Program-made: the position numbers and the translations under genes
The notes under the pieces: model-generated
The model's input: the letters and a program-made list of their open reading frames with translations, nothing else
Told to the model about the DNA's origin: nothing
Databases searched by the model: none
Assembly (NCBI RefSeq): GCF_004210375.1
Contig: NC_134829.1
Coordinates: forward strand, 25,994,034 to 26,058,033
DNA: 64,000 nt
Reading direction: 5' to 3'
Source: Tachypleus tridentatus
Lineage: Eukaryota > Arthropoda > Merostomata > Xiphosura > Limulidae
In this document: positions 58,023 to 64,000 of the stretch, in pieces
Numbering within the stretch: the stretch's first letter is position 1
Layout: each line of letters opens with the position of its first letter

Positions 58023-59520
58023 CAAAGATCTTGAGTGGCTGCAGTAACTTATACTGTTAGGATACTCTTTTCGAGTAATACTTAAATTATATCATGGAGA
58101 TATAATCTTAGAAATCTCACTCAAACCATGACCAAAGACAGGACTTTGTTAAATATATTTTCTCCTATTAGTTGCTAAGAATTGAACAACTACTATTTGG
58201 TCGTACGTGAGCTGCTACTACAGTGTGACTAGATGAAGGTTGTATATATATTTTTAGGATTATAGATGTATTCACTTCACTTCAGGTCTCTAACTGTTCC
58301 TAGATGTTTCAAATGACAGTGCCCATGCTCTGTCAGAAGTTGTGAAAAATATTTCTAAATTTGTCGGTGGCAGAAATACTTAAAGTACAGGACAGTAACA
58401 ATCAGATTCTTGCCATACGACAAGAGGGAAATTTTGCACAGACTCAAAAGTTCTGATTTGTAAAAATAATAATAATTAATAAGTTTTCAAATTATTTTAC
58501 CTATTCAGGGACTGTTTAAATGGCTATGGTTTAAGACATTACAGCAAGTAAAGCTATAATTTTCAGTATAGAAATGCTGCTCAAATTCCGGAAAAACGCT
58601 GTCCTTGGTCTTTTCCTGTTAAATATGTATAGACATAAAAAGAAATGAAATTTTCACTTAACCGTCAAGCTTCAATGGGGATTCGATTTGTTGTTCTCGT
58701 AAAAAACATTTTAATTAAATATCCACTTCTTGACTGGTCAAGTCTTTTTAATGAAATGTCTTATGTTGTTTTTTATTTGTTTTTGATGAGATTATAGGTT
58801 TTGAGCAACATACTCGTTTGTTCATATGGTATTTAATTTTTACTAGCATATACAAAATCGAGTACGTGATATTAAAACTATTTTGGATGCCTCACTGCGT
58901 CGTAACAGTACATGTCTCCACGTTCAGTCATGCTCGAAATGACAACCGTGCAGTTTGACGATAAATTATGTTGTAGTGCAATTTTCATTGCACAAGACTC
59001 CGTCGTGAAGATGAATCGCTTTTCCAAACAGAATGTTATTACGCCCCAAAAATACACAATGGGCTGTTCGAGGTGTAAAGTATCCAAACCTGATTTTTAG
59101 TGTTATAAGCCCTCATACTTGCCGTTGAACCTCCAGCAGGTTTTCCAATTAGATATCATTTTTGGTTATGTTTCCCAGAAAACGGGAACATCTTCTGCCA
59201 CTGATCTTTGTCATTGTGGTTCCTTACCAAATACGAGAGCTGTCCTTGGCTTACAAACACTGAAACACGACTTTTCCTAGATATATTTTCCAGATAGTCC
59301 TGGTACTCAAGTTAACCCATATTTATTAGTATTGCAATATCATTAAGTAGAACGGTAACCCCGTCTTGTAAATTCTAATTTCCGATCTGTACAGCTTTTT
59401 ATGACTTGATTGTATGAATATTTTGCTTCAAAAATGTTAAGTACTCTTACCGAGAGTGAACAATTTTTTTATAACATCATGCTATTCACATACGTCCAAC
59501 AATGTCAAAACGTAATTCTG
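58023..59520. other. No recognisable gene
   Basis: Two overlapping opposite-strand frames at 58878-59100 (69 and 62 codons) have mixed, not obviously random composition, but neither matches a family I know. Otherwise unremarkable. Confidence 0.4.
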
Positions 59521-59521
59521 A

Positions 59522-59766
59522 GGCCCGGCATGGCCAGGTGGTTAAGTAAGGCACTCGATTCCTAATCCGTGGGTCGCAAGTGCGAATCCTCGTCATACCA
59601 AACATGCTCTTCCTTTCAGCCGTAGTGGGCGTTATAATGTTACGATCAATCCCACTGTTCGTTGGTTAAAAAGTAGCCCAAGAGTTGGCGGTCTTGCATT
59701 GCTGAATTAGGGACGGCTAGTGGACATAGCTCTCGTGTAGCTTTGCGCGAAATTTAAAACAAACCA
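59522..59766 (+). mobile_element. SINE family A
   Basis: Head ggcccggcatggccaggtgg, B box region gtgcgaatcctcgtcatacc, gttacgatcaatcccactgt and an AAACAAACC tail. The section containing gatgactagctgccttccct is deleted. Confidence 0.9.
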
Positions 59767-60174
59767 AACCATGACATCCAGCGCGACTTTATATCGACCG
59801 TGGTGGTCAGGTGACTTGTTGATTTGCAACAAAATTATTTTGATATAACGTACTCAACCAGCTGTATTTCTCTAGTCATTGGACTAGAAACCGAAGAGTA
59901 GTTTGAAAGTGTGAGATGGATTTATAATTTTATTTTAAACACTGTTGTATAATGAAATAAAAACAAAAAATGCGGGAGAAAACGTTATTAATAGCTTACT
60001 AACAAACAATTGTTTTTATTTAAAATAAGACAGTTTTTAAAAATATTGAATATAATATAAGCACACGTAAAAAATGATATTTCAATACGTAATTCGCGGC
60101 TTTATTCTGTTATAATGTATCTCAGTTTTTTTAATGAACGGATTTGTTCAGTTCGGTGCATGTATACATTTGTT

Positions 60175-61090
60175 CATTTTCCAGTGCGTGTTCAGGTTTC
60201 TTTGGTGTTCTAGTGCGTGTACATGTTTGTTCAAAGTTCTAGTGTGTTTTGTGCTTTAGTGTATGTACAAGTGTGTTCAGATTTGTTCAGTGTTCTAGTT
60301 TTTGTACTTGTCTATTCAGTGTTCTAGTTTTTGTACTTGTCTATTCAGTGTTCTAGATTTTGTACTTGTCTATTCAGTGTTCTAGTTTTTTACTTGTCTA
60401 TTCAGTGTTCTAGTTTTTGTGCTTGTCTATTCAGTGTTCTAGCGTATCTAAGTTTGTTCAGTGTTCTAGTTTTTGTACTTGTCTATTCAGTGTTCTAGCG
60501 TATCTAAGTTTGTTCAGTGTTCTAGTTTTTGTACTTGTCTATTCAGTGTTCTAGTTTTTGTACTTGTCTATTCAGTGTTCTAGCGTATCTAAGTTTGTTC
60601 AGTGTTCTAGTTTTTGTGCTTGTCTATTCAGTGTTCTAGCGTATCTAAGTTTGTTCAGTGTTCTAGTTTTTGTGCTTGTCTATTCAGTGTTCTAGCGTAT
60701 CTAAGTTTGTTCAGTGTTCTAGTTTTTGTACTTGTCTATTCAGTGTTCTAGCATATCTAAGTTTGTTCAGTGTTCTAGTTTTTGTGCTTGTCTATTCAGT
60801 GTTCTAGCGTATCTAAGTTTGTTCAGTGTTCTAGTTTTTGTACTTGTCTATTCATTGTTCTAGCATATCTAAGTTTGTTCAGTGTTCTAGTTTTTGTGCT
60901 TGTCTATTCAGTGTTCTAGCGTATCTAAGTTTGTTCAGTGTTCTAGTTTTTGTACTTGTCTATTCATTGTTCTAGCGTATCTAAGTTTGTTCAGTGTTCT
61001 AGTTTTTATACTTGTCTATTCAGTGTTCTATCTGAGCTTGTTCTGTGTCTTAATCTTAATGCTTTCTTGTTCAGTATCCCAGTGTGTCTG
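60175..61090. repeat. 56-bp higher-order minisatellite (29 + 27 bp)
   Basis: Two related subunits alternate: gtgttctagtttttgtactt gtctattca (29) and gtgttctagcgtatctaagt ttgttca (27). From about 60440 they run as a regular AB dimer of 56 bp. To the left, at 60290-60430, only the A type repeats. Edges at 60175-60290 and 61020-61090 are diverged. Confidence 0.93.
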
Positions 61091-62960
61091 AGTTAGTTCA
61101 TTGTTTTAACGTGTCAAGCCTTTTCACTGTAGTCAATCAAATAGTTTCCCAGAATAATTTTTTCGTGATTCGTTTAAAGCTTCTGTTTAGTCAGAACGGT
61201 TTAAAATGTATTTTGTAAAGGGGTGAACGCCATTCAGTAAAGTGTAAAATTCTATGAAGTTGTTTAAATTTCCTTCTAGATGCCCGACAGGCGTGTGCAT
61301 AGATAGATGTACATGGGAATCATTCCTTTCTATAATGTTACAGAATATTATTGTTCTGTTTCCCAAATTGTTTTTTTTTTAAATCAAATATTGATTTTTC
61401 CATTTCAATAACTGTGTCTACGATAGATATCCACATATCTTTATTGAATCAAGATATTGGTTATTCAAAGCTGTCAACTTCATTATAAAGTGCGGGAAAG
61501 ATAGTTCCTGTAAGACTACACGTTCCTGGTATTCTTTTTGATCAATATAAAAAAAATCTCTTTATCTGAACATAAAGAAAATACTTGTCTATGAAACGCA
61601 ACGTCTACAGTTGATGAGAGAAGTCAGTCATTCTAGAATAGGAAACCTGGTATGATATATTAGTTGAAGATAACAGACCCCTCAATCAAGGCTGGAAATT
61701 AAGGCTTTTGTATGCGGATCTGTTTTACGATCTCCAGCAATTCATGACTGTCGCGAGAGATAAGGCAGTTCTGTACGGTAATGAAAGGAGAATAATTATT
61801 AAAAGTACTTTCAAAAAGGAAAGTTGTCTAGAACGTCACTATCAGAAGTGTGTTAGAAAAAGACAGTGAAACTACTGGTATCAGTAAACTAAAAGAAAGT
61901 GCTGTCTTTGAAAAACGACATATTTCAGTAGAAGCTAAAATCAGGAGACTCATCTGACATAGAAAACATTTGTAGCGTATATTTTCAAGTGGCCCCAGTC
62001 AGCAGCTTCCCAGTTACTTGGTCAGAGCTAGAAACAGATCTGCTGAGATCGATTACGCCGTATCTAACACAACCCCTCTTGCTTGTTCTTAGATTTTTCT
62101 ATGGTCACTTTTTCATTCATCTTTATCATGCTTGTATAAATTGGGAGATTTATTTTCTGTGACGGCAAAAGGCATTTAATGGAGAGTTTCCATGTGATTA
62201 ATTAGGGCTAGGTTAGCTGGTACCATACGATTATTATGACCTGTTAGAAGAAGTATTCAGAGTGTTTTTAATATCATCAGATCAATGGTACTTTACTCCG
62301 TCCGATGTCAGTTTTCGCTTTTCTAAAGCTACCTTTTAAATCCACCTGTTTATTGGATGGAGTTCTGTCATCACTAACTTATAATCAGGATTATTTTCCC
62401 AGCAGTGTCATGGCATGAGTCTGAAATTCCCTGGGGCAAAATGTTCTTGTATGTCCTACCTCTACCCACCAAGTCTTATCTTCCCATCATTACAGTAATA
62501 TTATTTCCTTTATTCAGTGGCTCATAGTATTAGTAATTTTATCATCTACCACGAAATTGTATCTTTAGATAAATTACTAAAGAATTAAAACGATTGAAAT
62601 CGAATAATTACCACAGTTACCAATAATTAAAACTTTTTGTGTGACATTTTTCTCAGCATTGAAATCAATAGTTTCTCCGAAGTTAACTTTCAGCCCACTT
62701 CTGTCTAATGCACAGAATCTCAAGTCTTTTCCATATTTCTCAATCCATCTAACTTTGTAGATATTATTTGTCATTTTTATTCTTGAAAATGATTCGTCCC
62801 CATTTGAAATTTTTTGAAGGGGATATCCGCAGAAGGGCCATCTGATAAACTAGTCTGTAACACCTGAACCAAGTTTTGGGTTACTCATATATTCTTGTCT
62901 CATAAATAAAAAAAAATGTACTTGGCTGTCACTCTTATAACGTACTCATCTCCCCAAATT
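61091..62960. other. No recognised gene; one weak exon candidate
   Basis: Mostly unremarkable. The minus frame at 62577-62774 (65 codons, start MTNNIYKVRWIEKYGKDLRF) is richer in W, G, E, D and R than chance frames around it. Near its end, GGTAACTG after KVLII could be a donor. I do not recognise a family, so it is only a candidate exon. Confidence 0.35.
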
Positions 62961-62967
62961 GCGGAGC

Positions 62968-63045
62968 GCAATCTTACAGCACTGGGACGCAAACCATGAA
63001 CTCGTGGATTCACAGTCCGGCATTCTAACCATCAACCACGCCTGG
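62968..63045 (-). mobile_element. tRNA-like SINE head fragment
   Basis: ttacagcactgggacgcaaa, ccatgaactcgtggattcac and ggcattctaaccatcaacca cgcctggcc resemble the complement of a tRNA-like head of family A type; no body or tail is attached. Confidence 0.5.
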
Positions 63046-63214
63046 CCATTACAGCTGTCACTGTGATGGTTACAAGTAACACCGAAACTGTGTACACGTC
63101 AGGAAAGCTCCACGATAAAGAACTTTCCGCACCAATCAGAAACAAGTATATGTTTGACGGTAGATACATTAGTGATTCTTTTCCTGGAGCATCACCGTAC
63201 TGATTAGTTCTGTT

Positions 63215-63345
63215 CGTTTTAGATATTCGCGCAAAGCAGGTACTATTTGGGTTAACTGCCCCTAATTGTGTACTGATAGATTAGAGGAAGTGTAGCTAAG
63301 TCAAAAGCACCCACCCTTATATCGTATAATACCCCTAAGGCCCCA
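63215..63345 (-). mobile_element. SINE family D/A-related fragment, left arm
   Basis: Minus-oriented: tattcgcgcaaagcaggtac, gcccctaattgtgtactgat, agattagaggaagtgtagct and agcacccacccttatatcg follow the family A/D body in reverse. Confidence 0.6.
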
Positions 63346-63424
63346 GACTGCAAAATGCGAATGTTTTTTTCAACAACGCACCTAAAATAACTCGGTTTCA
63401 CAGTTCGAGCGAGCATACTAACCA

Positions 63425-63550
63425 TTAAGCACCATCTCTCCGCTGTCTGAGAGGAGCGTTATAAGAGTGATATTCAAATCCTACTATTTGCTACAGTAGG
63501 CCAAGAGATGCTGGTGGATGGTGTTAAATAGCTGGTTTCCCTCTAGTGTT
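63425..63550 (+). mobile_element. SINE family D/A-related fragment, right arm
   Basis: Plus-oriented: aggagcgttataagagtgat, attcaaatcctactatttgc, ggccaagagatgctggtgga and gctggtttccctctagtgtt. It mirrors the left arm at 63215-63345 as a head-to-head inverted pair. Confidence 0.6.
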
Positions 63551-63864
63551 TCGGTTCACTTTGACTTTACAAAGAAAGCTTTGAATTTCTCTTTTTAAAT
63601 ATACTTAAATGTACTTGTCTTTTTAAACGTGGTATTCTAGAAAAAGGTTTAATTTCTTTCTCGTTTGTTCGATGTGATATACTGGAAGGCAGGTGATATA
63701 GTATTATTTTTGTAAACGTGTTATTCACGTGCATGTATATGTAAACCCTGGTCTTTCTAGGTATCGGTCAATTAACATGCAGTATACTCAATAAATATTA
63801 AATACAGAGGTAAAACGAATACAGTTAAGTTCATAAGTCTGTATGTTAACGGTCTCATTCAAAT

Positions 63865-64000
63865 GATGTTATGTTTACAGCCCATTTAAACTGTATTATG
63901 TTTACAGTAAAGTTAGCAAGTTGTTATGATTCTAGTCTCATTTAACTAGTATCAGCCTATTTAAACTGTATTATGTTTACAGTAAAGTTAACAAGTTGTT
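63865..64000. repeat. Duplicated segment at the right edge
   Basis: cccatttaaactgtattatg tttacagtaaagttagcaag ttgtt at about 63880 recurs at about 63957 to the end of the window, with 77 bp spacing. Probably the first copies of another tandem array cut by the window edge. Confidence 0.7.

Noticed and set aside
43242..64000. Third junctophilin exon inside the window
   Set aside because: Looked for MORN-type coding (Y-x-G-x-W, G-Y-G patterns) on the + strand after exon 2 and saw none; the exon is probably further right, though a translated search would be decisive.

Overview
This is a gene-poor, AT-rich, intron-rich eukaryotic window. It carries one complete small gene and the 5' part of a second, both on the + strand; the rest is introns, minisatellite arrays and transposon remnants. 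The chitin-binding gene points to an arthropod. Large repeat-filled introns, abundant tRNA-derived SINEs, Penelope-like and Tc1/mariner elements would suit a chelicerate such as a horseshoe crab; that assignment is an inference, not shown by the sequence.

Gene 1 (9472-18762, +) encodes a predicted secreted 158-residue protein with one six-cysteine chitin-binding type-2 (peritrophin-A/CBM14) domain. It has three coding exons: 22 nt, a 38-nt microexon and 417 nt. The first two encode the signal peptide. Splice sites and phases agree at both junctions. The microexon lies between two unrelated tandem arrays that both have a 32-bp period.

Gene 2 (35472 to beyond the right edge, +) is a junctophilin. 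Exons 1 and 2 (35472-35883, 42967-43241) encode 229 residues: MORN repeats I-VI and the start of the joining region. MORN VII-VIII, the helical region and the membrane anchor are not in this window. Exon 1 sits in a GC- and CpG-richer stretch that probably includes the promoter. Intron 1 (7083 bp) is mostly minisatellite.

Layout: 1-9.4 kb is intergenic, with a 26-bp array and a Penelope-like fragment. 9.5-18.8 kb is gene 1. 18.8-35.1 kb is intergenic, with SINEs, an AT-rich array, a complete but dead Tc1-like transposon and a 124-bp dimeric array. 35.1-64 kb is junctophilin and its introns, or partly intergenic past 43.2 kb, with 38-, 90/80-, 89- and 56-bp arrays, Penelope-like elements, a TA-flanked MITE and many SINEs.

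Points worth a second look: two stretches (about 40405-40880 and 41400-41612) where a transposon and the local satellite appear merged base by base, which looks like an assembly-consensus artefact; hammerhead-ribozyme-like motifs in the Penelope terminal repeats; and several insertions inside tandem arrays whose empty sites can be read from neighbouring repeat units. I found no rRNA gene, functional tRNA gene or CRISPR array.
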